From Kingdonia uniflora (taxonomy: Eukaryota; Streptophyta; Magnoliopsida; Ranunculales; Circaeasteraceae): a stretch of DNA of 64,000 nucleotides. Below are positions 32,385-43,504 of the stretch, piece after piece (within the stretch, counting starts at the first letter, position 1; every line of letters begins with the position of its first letter). The stretch covers positions 186,001 to 250,000 of the forward strand of contig JACGCM010002201.1 in NCBI GenBank assembly GCA_014058105.1. Reading direction: 5' to 3'. The notes under the pieces are model-generated. The model was not told the origin of the DNA. It saw only the letters and a program-made list of their open reading frames with translations, and did not search any database. Position numbers and translations under genes: made by a program.

Positions 32385-32827
32385 TAATCCACAATACGAT
32401 GAAGAAGCTCTAATTAGCTGAAAAGTCTGAAGAACACAAATTCGATGGGAAAAATAAGCTTCAATTGCTTGTAAAAAACGAGTTTAACCTAGATTTAACC
32501 TTGCCTAGTCTTGCCCTTCATAGAAGGTTATAAACCCTAGTTATAAATCTCTCAGATCTAAAGGAAATTTTAAACAATGATCTACGTCTAGATAATTAAC
32601 TCTAGCCTAGGTTTGTCCTTTTGTAGAGGTTACAAGTCCCTGTTACCATCCAACTCTTAAAGGTATTTAAAACTTTTAAACTAGAACTGGAATTACGATA
32701 GTCGTTCGAACGACCGAACACCTCCCCTGAAACTTTGGCCCAAGGGTTCAAGTCGTTAGAACGACTCTCAACCTCGTTCGAACGACTTTGGTAAAAACTC
32801 CAGTTTCTCCTAGATCCTCCTGGATCA
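32385..32827 (-). repeat. Element F 5' LTR
   Basis: TAATCCACAATACGATGAAG to ATCCTCCTGGATCA. It contains a perfect 14-bp palindrome GTCGTTCGAACGAC near 32701 and near-copies at 32754 and 32774. Confidence 0.85.
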
Positions 32828-34121
32828 TCCTAGATCCTCTGTGAAAATTAAAGATTGTGGTTATGCTATTTCAGGTTGGTACTCTATATTTTTGTTTATC
32901 TGTAATTCTGGTTTGTGCATTCCCTTTTAGTAGTCAAATCCGTTGTTTGTTGTTCTGATTTTGGGGTTTGGGGGATAGGGGTAAAGGTGGATGCAATTGT
33001 GTAGAATTTCCTCCTAAAATTTGAATAAAAATAGTGCAATCAATTTTTTATGGCAATTATGGTAATTTAGGAAAAAGAATTTTTATTTTAAAAGTTTTGT
33101 AGAGGCAAACTAGGGTTTGCTAGCCACAGTAATTGTGAACTAAGAACGAGTCATATGTTGGTGAGATGATTGTGGCAAAAAAATAGAGTTTAACAGTTGC
33201 TTAATGCTTTTCAAATTAGATCGAATATGCGTATTAAAAATGTAGTACCTAGGAGTAAATTCATGTTTGATTCGGAATCGAAAGAGATGTTTACGTCTGG
33301 TCAAGAGGACAAATTTGAAAATGTAGAAAAGGAAATTGTACATAGCAGGGAAGGACCAATTGGGGCCATTTCTCTGTAAGCTGCGCCTTAACAAGTCGAG
33401 CCTAAGGTTTGAGAGGCTAATAGAGAAAAAAAAATTGAAGTCAGCGATAAAAATGTGTATATATCCGGAATGAGTAGATATTGGGAAGGAATTTCAAAAG
33501 TATAAAAAGAGGTTAAAAGGGGAATGGGGAGAGTATATTGAGGACGTAGGCTTATTTTTTAGTGAATTCTCCCTTGAAATGGGTCTAAAAAAGTGTTATC
33601 AAGTTCCCGATCTCGAGCAGGCCAGAAGAGATTGAAAATTACCAGAGGATGTCACTTTAGAGTACTATACGAGGATGTCACTTTAGAGTACTACACTGGA
33701 CCCTTGCTATCTGATCCTCGTGATGGATTTTTATTCTATACTAATTAGCTTTTGTATGGTCTTAAGATTCCTCTAACGAACTTCCAAAAGGGAGTCATGA
33801 ATTTGTTAAGGTGCTGCCCAGCACAACTAAACAGTAACGTGCATGAAATGATAAACATTTATGAGGCCCTGAACGGGAGATGGAAGGCAAATGAGGTTGA
33901 TAGAAAATTTGTTTCTTCAGACGTTTTGAAGTATTATAAAATGAAATACTGGAAGTCGAGTCAAATCTTCTATCTATATAGTAATTCTGCAAGGCCGAAA
34001 TTTTTTGATTTTAATTATGTTGGTCGACCTTGGAACGGTCATCTGGTTCATGTTGGAGGGAACTGTATGCAGGTTGTAGTTGAACTAATGCTCGAGCTAT
34101 AATTGAAGTATTTTAATCCGA

Positions 34122-34213
34122 GTAAGTGCTTATCACTAACCTTGATAAATGGATGTCTTTGTATGTTCGTGTTCCTTATCTTAACTTTGTTTCCTTGTTG
34201 TTTGTCCTTGTAG
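34122..34213 (+). other. Intron 1 of the element G antisense gene
   Basis: AATCCGA|GTAAGTGC to TGTCCTTGTAG|GTCCCC, 92 bp. The seven bases before the donor (AATCCGA) are identical to those in element A. Confidence 0.65.
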
Positions 34214-34798
34214 GTCCCCAAGCCTCTGCTACTCTTGAGGATACGAGTCTCTTCGATCGTATTGGGCAAGTTAAAAGAAGTTCTTATCGACCTGAAAATC
34301 CAAAGGGATAAAAGGGTCCATTTTAAGATTCTCAAAAATCAACGGGATAAGCAGAGGTGAGCCATGGCTGGTCAGGATAAGAATCAAGACAAAAAGAATT
34401 CGTCTTCTGCCACTGGAGGTGGTCTCAGGCTACCAACTATAGCTGGTTTAGCTGATATTCCGTATCTTGAAACTTCAGGTATGACTCGGAAGCTTCGTCG
34501 GCTTAAAAAGGCTAACCAAGAATTGCCTATTCAGAAGAAGGTGACAAAACCGGTCAGTAACGCTATGATCCTGCTGGCATGTAGTCTTGCTAACGCTTCC
34601 GTTTCCGAAAATAATAAGAAGCAACATGATAAAGATCACATTCCTCTCACTAGGCGCAAGGCCCATCAGATTGAAGGAAGTAATCAAACTCGGTCAGCTG
34701 TTGTGACCGAGTATAAAGATGTCCAAAAATACTGCTACCAGCTGGCTTTGACAGACCCAGAAAAGCTCGAGGAAATATTTCAAGAACAAGTGGCTAAG

Positions 34799-34870
34799 GT
34801 AATTATTTGTCTTCCAAGTTTTTGTTTTCCTCTTTTCTAGTATGTCTTCCAAATTGTGTAGCTCTGGCAG
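34799..34870 (+). other. Intron 2 of the element G antisense gene
   Basis: GCTAAG|GTAATTATT to TAGCTCTGGCAG|TTGACTATGG, 72 bp. The next exon opens LTMVIKDSS, where element A has LSMLIKGAT. Confidence 0.6.
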
Positions 34871-36730
34871 TTGACTATGGTGATAAAAGACTCGTCTCAG
34901 GGTTTGTTGAAAAGGAAGAGTGACCAACTTGAGCTGTTGCAAAAGGTCGAGACCCAATCCTCAACTTAAATTACATTGAAGAAGGAGAGTAATGATTTAA
35001 AGTCTTGGCTGGATAGTTTGGTGGTGGAGGCTGAGAAAGAGAAGGAGAAAATTGTAGAGATGGCGAGGGTGGCCATGAGGTTGGAGCTACATAGCCAAGT
35101 GATCGAGCATCAGAAAGACGTGTAGAGGACGGTGAAGGCGATTAAGTTGGACGGAACAATCTTATCCAATCTCATCGCCACTTTGGCCTCACTAAAAATG
35201 ATATTGCTCTTAGCTTGGCTGGCAGATATCAGGAAATTGTCTTCCCATCCAAGGTTGAGGAAGGGAATGCAGAAGATGATGAAGAACAAATAAACCGTCG
35301 TACTTCACTTGGGGATGCCGCAAACATTCAGCTAGCGAAAGTACTTGGAGATGGTGGTAAAGCTCCTGAAGCTATTACAGAAAAGTGTCGCCCAGTGAGG
35401 TAGAAACCACAAATGATCTTTAATCTTTGTGTCATCTGTTAATGTTACGTTGAAAATTATTGTCAAGTTTGGACTACTGCAAGGTTAACATTAATTTTTT
35501 TTTTTAAACTGTGGTTTTTCGTTGGATATTGTGGATTGACCAGAAATATCTCTGTTTAAATGAAATTTTGAGTAAGTGGATAATGTAGGAGTTCGCAATT
35601 GGGTAAGACATAGAACAATTGAGGGCGACTATAGACAGTCTGCAGAGAGCATTAAGACGAGCTAAAAACGCTTTAAGTTGCGCTCATCAGGTAATCACTA
35701 AATCTGAATATCAAATAAGGTATCATAAATCTCTGTCATAATCATTGGCAAGAGTTATGCGATACCCAATTTAAGTTTGCAAAAGCAAAAATAGCGAAGA
35801 ACAAAGCTATAAGGAAAGATCGTGATGGGTTCCAAAAGACTAAAAAATGCTTAAAAAGCTTCCTCTGAAAGATGAGTGTGCTAGGGCGTTGACACTTTAT
35901 TTTGAGGCAAAAGTTGATAACGAAAGGGGATTAAAAGACGTGTATATACAGATAATAGAAGAGAGGGGAGTTAGTTTTGATCCAGCTCGAGTACAAACCT
36001 TAACAACTAACGCTAGGAATCGTCATAGTCTAGAAGCTAAAGAGTATTCTGCTCGAGCTAGTATATCTGTAATATATATGAATGATATATGATTGTCTAT
36101 TAGATGTTGAATGTATGTGATCTATCTTTAGGGTCGTCAATCTATGAGAATTCTCTTTTTTTAAGATAAATGAGAATAAGAGAGTGCAGAACGATTTAGA
36201 GAATGAACTGCGAATGACTCAGGAAGCTCTAAATCATTACGCTGAGCTGACTACTCGACTCGAGGTGCAAGTTGCTAATGAAGTGTTCCTTAGAAGAAAA
36301 GAAGAATTAAAATTGAAGGATTTAGTGGACAGACAAAAACTAACCCGTGAGCATCAAAAGAAAGTTCATAGGCAGATGAAAGAACTTTTACAGCTTAACG
36401 CCAAAAAAAAATTGGCCAAAGATCTTCACAAACTGCATGTGGAAGCAATCATTGCTTTTTACGGTGGAGAATTAAATAAAATTGAGAGTAGATTCTGACA
36501 ATATGTGACCGATGATGGTAAGGATTATGATTTGGAAATTGCAAAAACGGAGTATCTTGGATTTCTCAAAGAATAACATAGTTCGTGTGGAAAAGTCAAC
36601 TCCTGTATTTATGGAGAATCCGACGAGTGATGACAAGGTTGAAGACCTTGTACCTCGCGTCTAGTGAGTACGATGTGAAAATGATGTAGTTTTTCATCCT
36701 CCCGAGGGTACTAGCCCTGGTCAAAGTGGT

Positions 36731-36735
36731 GGCTC
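36731..36735. other. Target-site duplication of element C (left)
   Basis: GGCTC at 36731-36735 and 62080-62084, a perfect match 25 kb apart. Confidence 0.88.
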
Positions 36736-37218
36736 TGTAGTGGCGTGTTTTCCGGAAGGAGAATCTCTGCCAATACTTATTCGTAAAGAGAATGTAATGA
36801 AGCAAGATAAAACAAAATTTTACGTGGAAAACTTAGTAAAGGTTGAGAAAAACCACGACCTCGAGGATGATTTTTATGTAAAATCCAGTAAGATGCTAGT
36901 TATTACACGTTTTGAGTGATGCTGGATTTAGGAAGTAAGAATAGTAAAAGATTGCAATTTTTTAGAATCTATTCTCTACTTGTATTTATAGTCATACAGG
37001 TAGTTTTACAAAAAGAAAGAAATAGTGTCCTATTCAGGGGGAGTGGGCAAACTTTGCGGATCTCTAACAGTTTTCTCTTGACCAGGCTTCAACGGCTACT
37101 TTTGACAAGTCGAGGACTTATAATAACTTCTAGAATGATGGCCTTCAATCAGGTACAGCTTTCTTCGACTACACTCTGCTGGCTTACTCTTGTCAAATCT
37201 GGGGAATATGCTACTACA
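36736..37218 (-). repeat. Element C 3' LTR
   Basis: TGTAGTGGCGTGTTTTCCGG to ATATGCTACTACA. It matches 61596-62079 throughout. It is followed by a minus-strand polypurine tract GTCGAGAATGGGGCGAT at 37219-37235. Confidence 0.9.
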
Positions 37219-37401
37219 ATCGCCCCATTCTCGACAGAAGCACTTGTGGTTGTGTCGAGAAGAAGTTTGAAGCTGAAGAGGTTACCGAATAAGAAGATGA
37301 GCTGTCTGCATTATTTTCGAGGTCAAAGGAACTGTATTTGGTCAAGTCATTCCCGAGGCGCAATTAATGCAGTGCAGTGAATCTGGCAGAGTTATATTGG
37401 G

Positions 37402-37409
37402 TATAAATA
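37402..37409 (+). promoter_or_regulatory. TATA box of the 111-aa antisense gene, element C
   Basis: GGGTATAAATAGGAG, 49 bp before the ATG at 37451, the usual plant spacing for a short leader. It reads away from the LTR, antisense to the element transcript. Confidence 0.5.
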
Positions 37410-37450
37410 GGAGGTTATTGAGAGTGGAATGGTGATGGTTTTTTAGAAGG

Positions 37451-37786
37451 ATGTCGCCCCAAGTGTGGTTTAATGCGTTATCTTACGCGGAAGATAGTAA
37501 ACAGTCTGAGGGGAAATTCTTGCAAAAATTAATCAGTAAGAATTCGTTATGTGATCATGTCATGGCATTGGTTTGGGAGAGAGGTCAAGCGAGAGAAGAT
37601 GCATATCTGTTGGAATCAATTGTGTCATCATGCGGTGTTGAAGGTAAAAGAGTGTGTCAGTTTGGGGAAGAAAGGGTAATTGTTTGTGTTGATGATGAAG
37701 ATTTGAAGTTCAGATGGGAGTCCAGGGATCTTGCCGAATGTGGAAGGCGTCTTGCAATTTTTTGCGGCCTTCATCTGGGGAAGTAG
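37451..37786 (+). CDS. Intact 111-aa antisense protein of element C
   Basis: Uninterrupted frame from ATG 37451 to TAG 37786, with a canonical TATA box close upstream. It reads SPQVWFNALSYAEDSKQSEG, VMALVWERGQAREDAYLLES and a C-terminus ECGRRLAIFCGLHLGK. It is acidic to neutral, with four Cys and no membrane segment or signal peptide. It occupies the first gene position after the polypurine tract. No relative was recognised in A, B, D or G. Function unknown; it could be a plant gene fragment. Confidence 0.5.
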   Translation: MSPQVWFNALSYAEDSKQSEGKFLQKLISKNSLCDHVMALVWERGQAREDAYLLESIVSSCGVEGKRVCQFGEERVIVCVDDEDLKFRWESRDLAECGRRLAIFCGLHLGK

Positions 37787-38279
37787 CCTTTTAGAGATTC
37801 AGTGACTTGAGATTCATTGAGGTTTTTATCATTGGAAAGAAGCTGTAATATCCGATTCTGGTGAAAAGAAAATACAGAGTAATCAGTCATGTAAGTCGAA
37901 TGTTAAAATAAATGTAGTTTGATGTAATGTAATCGAAGGATGTAGTCCCGGATGTTATATGTAACAAAATCGAATGAGAAAGTTTGTCGAATATGAATTG
38001 TAACTTGATGCATAATTATAAATAAAGTTAATATCTTCGATATGTTATTCATGTGTATTTTGATTATCAATTGTAGTATTTTTTATTTTTTTTGAAATAA
38101 TCGAAGGTAAGATGTCGAACGTGCATGCACATAAAATGTTGATAGGTTGGCATAACATCTCGAATGTAGTTGACTGAGTGGGTCTAAGAACGGATTTTGA
38201 GGTTGAGTGATTTGACTATAAAATTGTAGAGTTCCAAGACAGAGTAAATGTAGGTGAGTTGAACCATGACTAGAGGGGG
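37787..38279. other. Spacer in element C
   Basis: AT-rich, with repeated AATGTAGTTTGATGTAATGTAATCGAA-like sequence. No gene seen. Confidence 0.4.
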
Positions 38280-38287
38280 TATAAATA
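38280..38287 (+). promoter_or_regulatory. TATA box of the RYFG gene, element C
   Basis: GGGGGTATAAATAAG, 26-47 bp upstream of the candidate ATGs (38306 and 38327). It has the same TATAAATA core as at 37402 and at 46846 in element B. Confidence 0.48.
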
Positions 38288-38305
38288 AGTCTTATTACAG
38301 CAAAT

Positions 38306-38545
38306 GTGATGTATTCATGCATGATGGTGAAGACGATAGCTCAGGCTCGTGATGGTGTGTTCAGACGTATTCAAGCGATGTATTGGGTGTTGTACACTCG
38401 ATATTTTGGATCGCAGAACTGTGATATGCATATGGAAGATCCAGAAGAGCCTGATTATGAAGAGATGAGCGAGGCAGAAGCGAGGGAGGTTGAGGAGGAC
38501 ATTGAATTTCATGTCAAATTACAGTTTTGGCATCCTCCTGAATGA
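38306..38545 (+). CDS. RYFG small protein of element C
   Basis: Open frame of 79 codons, or 72 from the ATG at 38327, with no stop. It contains QARDGVFRRIQAMYWVL, then TRYFGSQNC, an acidic block (EEPDYEEMSEAEAREVEEDI) and FHVKLQFWHPPE. The RYFG-x-Q motif followed by an acidic region and F-H matches the D and A copies (5223-5551, 6630-6968). It is the only unbroken member in the window. Function unknown. Confidence 0.5.
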   Translation: MMYSCMMVKTIAQARDGVFRRIQAMYWVLYTRYFGSQNCDMHMEDPEEPDYEEMSEAEAREVEEDIEFHVKLQFWHPPE

Positions 38546-38902
38546 TGTGGTGGTATGTAGACTCGAGCAAAGTTGTTAGTGAAGAGGGAAGATGAAGCTG
38601 CAGCTAGGGGTTTATGAAGTTGTAATGTTTAGTAGGAGTAGGTCATTGTAAGGATTTGTTATGGTCAATAAAATAGAATGAAAATAGTTGTGTAGGATAT
38701 TTTGTCGATGGAAGTAATTTATTGTTTTATTTGTCGAATGGATAATGTACTTGTTAAAATTTTGTAATGGAAAAAAAATTTTAAGCAAGTTTCTGGTAGA
38801 ATGTCGAATATAATGATATTGTAGATGTTGTCAAACATGAATGCAAAAATATAGGAATGTATATGTAAAGTAGAAGTGGAGGAACTATCAAGAATAATGA
38901 TT

Positions 38903-39337
38903 ATGGCAAGATGTATTCCTTTGGGTGAGAGTATGAAATATAAGGAAGGTGATGTTAATCGTCCTTGTGACAATATAGGTTGTGCTTTGTTGTACATGAA
39001 TGTAGCCGAAGAAGTTCTTTGAGATATGGAAGGATTAGAGTGGGAGTGTAAGCGTTTGTTGGCTCTGAGAAGGAGAAGTATCGAAGAGGTTGAGAAGAGA
39101 AGTAGAAGGCGTTACGTTTCAGGAATTGAACGGTCACAAAGTGGTGTGATGAACAGTCGCGTGGGTTTTATAAATGCCTCTGAAGTGGGTGACTGTTCAC
39201 ACTTTGCAAACATAGAAAAAAAAATCTTTAGTGCGAATTGCTATTGCTCGTCGTTGGATTGGTTGTCTACAATTACGAAGGAGGAGATTAGCGTACTGAT
39301 TGAAAGAGCCAAGCGAGCAAAGGAGAGGGATACATAA
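38903..39337 (+). pseudogene. Hypothetical antisense ORF of element C with one in-frame stop
   Basis: A single frame of 144 codons from ATG 38903 to TAA 39337, broken only by TGA at 39020. Parts: RCIPLGESMKYKEGDVNRPC, then MEGLEWECKRLLALRRRSIE with a basic RSRRR block, and ITKEEISVLIERAKRAKERD at the end. The second half is helical and charged. No family recognised. Confidence 0.42.
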
Positions 39338-40096
39338 GATGCATGGAAATAAGGTTAGTGATTTTGGCTTTAATGTATGTTTGTTGTAATTGATTAAGTT
39401 ATAGATGAATATAATTAAGTAAATGAATGTTGATGTATGTTGAATTGAATCGAAAGTGAATGATTAGTAAAATAACAGTGTTAGGGTTTGATAGAGGAGT
39501 ATTAGGAAATTCTGGTTGGGGTGTGATTCATTGGGCGTCAAGGTGGAAGAAATGGAGTCGCAGGGGTTTTATGGATGGTTCTAGTGTGGGTGGTGCGAAA
39601 AATTGGTGGATATGAGTGGAGAGGGTGATTGGTTGGTTGCGCTGGGGTTATGGTGCGATTGTAGCAATGAAAGGAGATGTCATTTTGATACTGCGAGATT
39701 ATCGGGGACGTTATTGTTGTTGGGATTTGGCCGGATTTTATGCCGGAGAAGGGGAATTATCAATTTTTTGAATGATGGTATTTTTGGTGGGAAACAGGCG
39801 AAGTGTGTTCGAGAAGCTATTGAGTTTCCTGTAATTCGACAAAAAGTAAACTAGAGTAACAAGTTATCGAAATGATTTATTAAAAATAGAAAAGCATCGA
39901 GAACTCAGTAGATGTGTCACTTTAATGAAAGATACCAATATGAATTAAATGATATGAACTGTATCGAGAACTGCGGCAATAAGTATAAATGTAAATGATT
40001 GTAGCAGATAGTAAAGCGAATGATGTATTCGATAGTTATCTCGATAATGATATCTGTATGAATATATGAACTTATGAACATATATATGTATCACAT
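39338..40096. other. Spacer in element C with a doubtful ORF at 39603-39854
   Basis: The 83-codon frame at 39603-39854 (MVDMSGEGDWLVALGLWCDC...) has no counterpart elsewhere and no nearby promoter, so it is not called as a gene. The remainder is AT-rich with TATCGA-containing repeats. Confidence 0.35.
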
Positions 40097-42319
40097 ATGA
40101 TAGATTCTAACTGTGTAAAAATTATGGAATCTGTTGTACAGGTTCTATTTAAAATGGCTGAACCAATTCAAAATGATGAAAAAAACATATACGGGAGTCT
40201 TGAAGATGTAACGCCTCTGATGATTGATGTGAGGACTTGTGTACAACAATTGGGAGGGAGGCATAGGGTAGGATCTAGTAGTTCAGATTTAGGTAGCGTG
40301 GAACAGTTTAGGGTGACACCTAGTGTTATCGAACAAGCTGAGGAGGAGGATATGGAAACAGATATAGATCAAGAGCCTTAAGCGAGTGATCGAGAAGGTA
40401 GCGAGGATGGGGAAGAAGATGTGGAGGAAAGCGAGGAGGGCATATTACGTAGAGAGTCCAGAGACCAAAGAGATACTAAGCTTTAAGATGAAGTATGGTA
40501 TTCCTGGGGATATAAGGTTAGAGGAGTACGAGTATGAAATGATCGACCAGGAAATACCTCTTAATGGTATTATGGTACATCAAGAACAAATAAAGAATGG
40601 GTTGAAGCTTTCCCTCAGAGCGGACCAAAAGAAATTAATGAACTTCTTAGATGTGGCACCGGGGCAGTTCAATCTGAATGTGTATGATTTGTTCGGGGTT
40701 TGTGGGGCAATAAATGGTCGACTTAAGACTGGAAGGGAGGAGTTAATAACTGTTGATGATTTATGTGTGTACTACACACTCAAGATGAACCCGCAAAGGC
40801 TAGGTTATTGGTACTTGGCGAGATTCCTGAAAAAGACCATATTTTATGATATGGTGTCAACTGGGGGGCGATACACCGATGAGCGCTTACTGGTCTCCAG
40901 AAATTATGAGTTCGATAAAAAAGAACCCGGGGAACCCTTAAAGAGAAAATCTTTTCACTTAGGTGCGTGATTAGGTAAATGTAATTCTCGATGTTCGAAT
41001 TGTGCGAATGAGATGTAAGTGTTTCTAACTTGTTTATGTTGTTTGCAGCATTGAAAGAGGTCGACAAGAAGTCAGAAGTAAATGAAGAGTTGTACAAGGT
41101 GAGGAGAGATTTCTTTGGTAGGATCGATAACCTGGTTATCGATCAAGATCTTGTGAACACTCTATTCCAGGAGGCTAGTTTAAAGAGGTCGAGGGTAAAA
41201 GGGTCGGAAGTGCCTGTTATCGACGGAAAAATGTCGGTGAGGAATAAGAGAGCCGCAGATGTTAGCTTACCTCTTGAAAATTACTCCATGGTTAGATAAA
41301 ACACTGATACTAAGATCGATGCTATGCTAGGAGAGTCTCTGGGAAGAAAAAAGAAGAAGGCAGAGAGTTCTGATGTTCCTCCATTGCCTCCTCATAAAAG
41401 GAAAACTCAACAATCGACAACGGAGAAGGTGGCTGATACTGTGAGTTCAGCAGTTGTTGTGGATATGCGTCCCCCACGGGGTTCTGGGAGTGTGGTCCCG
41501 AAGAAGGTCAGTGGCGAGACATCGAAGACGAAGTATATCGAAGAGTTTGAGACGGAAGTTCAGAAGACTATGGATGCTTATACGTCTGGGACAGAGGAGC
41601 TGAAGATGGAGTTGGAGGATTACATGGTGGGGATTGATAGTTTGAATACATTTTTCAGTGAGGGTCAGGGGAATTTGACGAAGGTGAGAAATTTAAATGC
41701 TTATCTACGAATGAAAAAATTGGTAGGTCACACGACTATTCATTATATGACTTTGATGCAGATTAAAAAGTTGGTAACTGAGGTTATGGGTCCCACAGTA
41801 GGCATTGGAGAGCTGGCAAGCCAGATTATTGCCTACAAAAATATAGAGAAAGATTTGATCGCGGAGAAAAGGCGAGGGAAGCTGCGTTGGGTGAAGCAAA
41901 GAAAGTGGCAGAGAAATAAAAAAAAAGAGGCTTTGGCGTTGTAGAAGGCCACCTTTGAAGAAGATGTAAGGGATCAAGCTGCCGATGTTCGCAAAGCAAT
42001 AAAGCAAGAGCAGGGCAAGCTGCTAGATGAGGTGAGGGCGAAGATGGATGAGGAGAAATTGGTAAAATGCATGGAAGTGAGGATGCACTTTAAGGAGCAG
42101 TATGACGCATTGGATGAGAGGAAAAAATTCTACAAGGGACTTGTAAAAGTTGGCGGTGTTATGTTAGATGGTAGCTCGGATGATGATGCACCCCAGACTC
42201 TGGATGTACTCGGGGAAATCGAAGTCATCAAAGATGATGTGATGGTGGATGTTGATGGTGCTCGTCCTGGTGAGGTAGCAGATGTGCAGGTTCCCGAAGG
42301 TACCCTGAATTTGAATTAA
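40097..42319 (+). pseudogene. Main antisense gene of element C
   Basis: The N-terminal frame (40097-40381, MAEPIQNDEK and [13 protein letters not shown]) runs into an acidic stretch, with a frameshift near 40440. The gypsy-type transposon-like domain is at 40386-40962: [38 protein letters not shown] and LCVYYTLKM. After intron 1, one frame runs from 41049 to the stop at 42319, with in-frame TAA at 41297 and TAG at 41942 (CAG to TAG likely). It contains LGRKKKKAE (basic), TEVQKTMDAYTSGTEELKME (coiled coil) and GVMLDGSSDDD with an acidic tail. It lacks intron 2. Confidence 0.68.
40963..41048 (+). other. Intron 1 of the element C antisense gene
   Basis: CACTTAG|GTGCGTGATT to TTATGTTGTTTGCAG|CATTGAAAG, 86 bp. 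An alternative donor GTAAAT lies at 40975. It has the same location relative to the domain as in A, B and G. Confidence 0.55.
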
Positions 42320-42769
42320 CAAAAATCTATCTCTGAAATGTTAAACCTCGTGTAGATTGTGTTTGTTTGATAAAAGATATAAAAATGGTCAGTGAGACCA
42401 AAATAATTTAACTCGTAGTATTGTGCTGAAACAATTTTATATTGCGGAAAATCTTTTTTATTTGTATATAACTATGTGCACTTGTTTTGTAAATAGTTCT
42501 AAGTAGCAGATTTGATAAAATGATTTTGATCGAATGTGACTATAGATCGAGCAGATAAGTAATGAAAGATGGCCATGAAATAGCAAGTAATGAGAATAAG
42601 TACCAGATGTATATCCTTAGATAGGTATCTGGATTTAGAATTTAAGAAGAACAATAGCTTTCTAAGAGGTTGTTCGATAAGTAAAGAGCGTGAAGTAGAA
42701 TATCCTGTAATTGGATATTGTTTGTGTAAAATTTGAATAATAGGCTGTAGGTATACTTGTTAAGTAGTG

Positions 42770-43392
42770 ACCAAAAGAAAATCAAGATAGTAAGGATTTT
42801 TTTTGTCTGATGAATACTTGAAAGTATAGATCGAGATTAAACCAAATAGTAAGGATATTGTTTGTCTAATGAATACTTGGCAAGTATAGATTGAGATCAA
42901 ATCAAATAGTAAGGATATTGTTTGTCTGATGAATACTTGAGAAGTATAGATCGAGATCAAATTAAATAGTAAAGATATTGTTTGTCTGATAGATACTTAA
43001 CAAGTATAGATCAAGATCAAATCAAATGGTAAAGATATTGTTTGTCTGATGGATACTGGACAAGTATAGATCGAGATCAAATCAAATAGTAAAGATATTG
43101 TTTGTCTCATATATACTTAACAAGTATTAATCGAGATCAAATCAAATAGTAAAGATATTCCTTTTATGATGGATACTTGGCAAGTATAGATCGAGATTAA
43201 ATCAAATGGTAAAGATATTGTTTGTCTGATGTATACTTGACAAGTATAGATCGAGATCAAATCAAATAGTAAAAATATTGTTTGTTAGATAGATACTTGA
43301 CAAGTATAAATTGAGATCAAATCAAATAGTAAAGATATTGTTTGTCTGATGTATACTTGACAAGTATAGATCGAGATCAAATCAAATAGAAA
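42770..43392. repeat. 60-bp tandem array of element C, about ten copies
   Basis: Unit ATCAAATAGTAAAGATATTG TTTGTCTGATGGATACTTGA CAAGTATAGATCGAGATCAA, with strict 60-bp spacing and a few substitutions per copy. It lies between the end of the antisense gene and integrase. No ORF crosses it convincingly. Confidence 0.92.
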
Positions 43393-43504
43393 TGATCAAA
43401 TTGATAACAAAATATGTTTATTTGAATCGATCAAAACGGTTATAGTGTCTCATCGGTTAAATAATTTTAGTTGAGCCGTGTTCTATGGATATTCAAGCTG
43501 TATT

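Larger units (their letters stand above)
30913..32827 (-). mobile_element. Element F: short non-autonomous LTR retrotransposon, 1.9 kb
   Basis: LTRs of about 450 bp, a primer-binding site of the initiator-Met type, a purine-rich tract and a perfect 5-bp duplication. The 1.0-kb interior has one ORF and no pol domains. It is larger than a typical TRIM and smaller than a LARD. It is inserted in the leader/first-exon region of the element G antisense gene. Confidence 0.82.
33227..36735 (+). pseudogene. Main antisense gene of element G (5' part)
   Basis: The start MRIKNVVPRSKF matches element A. The gypsy-type transposon-like domain is at about 33490-34120: KRLKGEWGEYIEDVGLFFSE, YGLKIPLTNFQKGVMNLL, CCPAQLN and SARPKFFDFNYV. 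A 26-bp tandem duplication sits at 33647-33700. After intron 1 come LEDTSLFDRIGQ, a basic linker at 34364-34798 (TRKLRRLKKANQEL), and intron 2 after LEEIFQEQVAK. Then HFGLTKNDIALSLAGRYQEI (35180-35240), ALTLYFEAKVDNERGLKDVY (35880-35945), a coiled coil at 36184-36498 ending FYGGELNKIESRF, and EDLVPRV. Several stops. The end is separated by element C and resumes at 62080. Confidence 0.7.

Noticed and set aside
39603..39854. 83-codon ORF in element C
   Set aside because: No counterpart in other elements and no nearby promoter; only described within the spacer entry.
42770..43392. Regular 60-bp repeats resembling a CRISPR array
   Set aside because: The whole 60 bp repeats, with no unique spacers, and the context is a plant retrotransposon.
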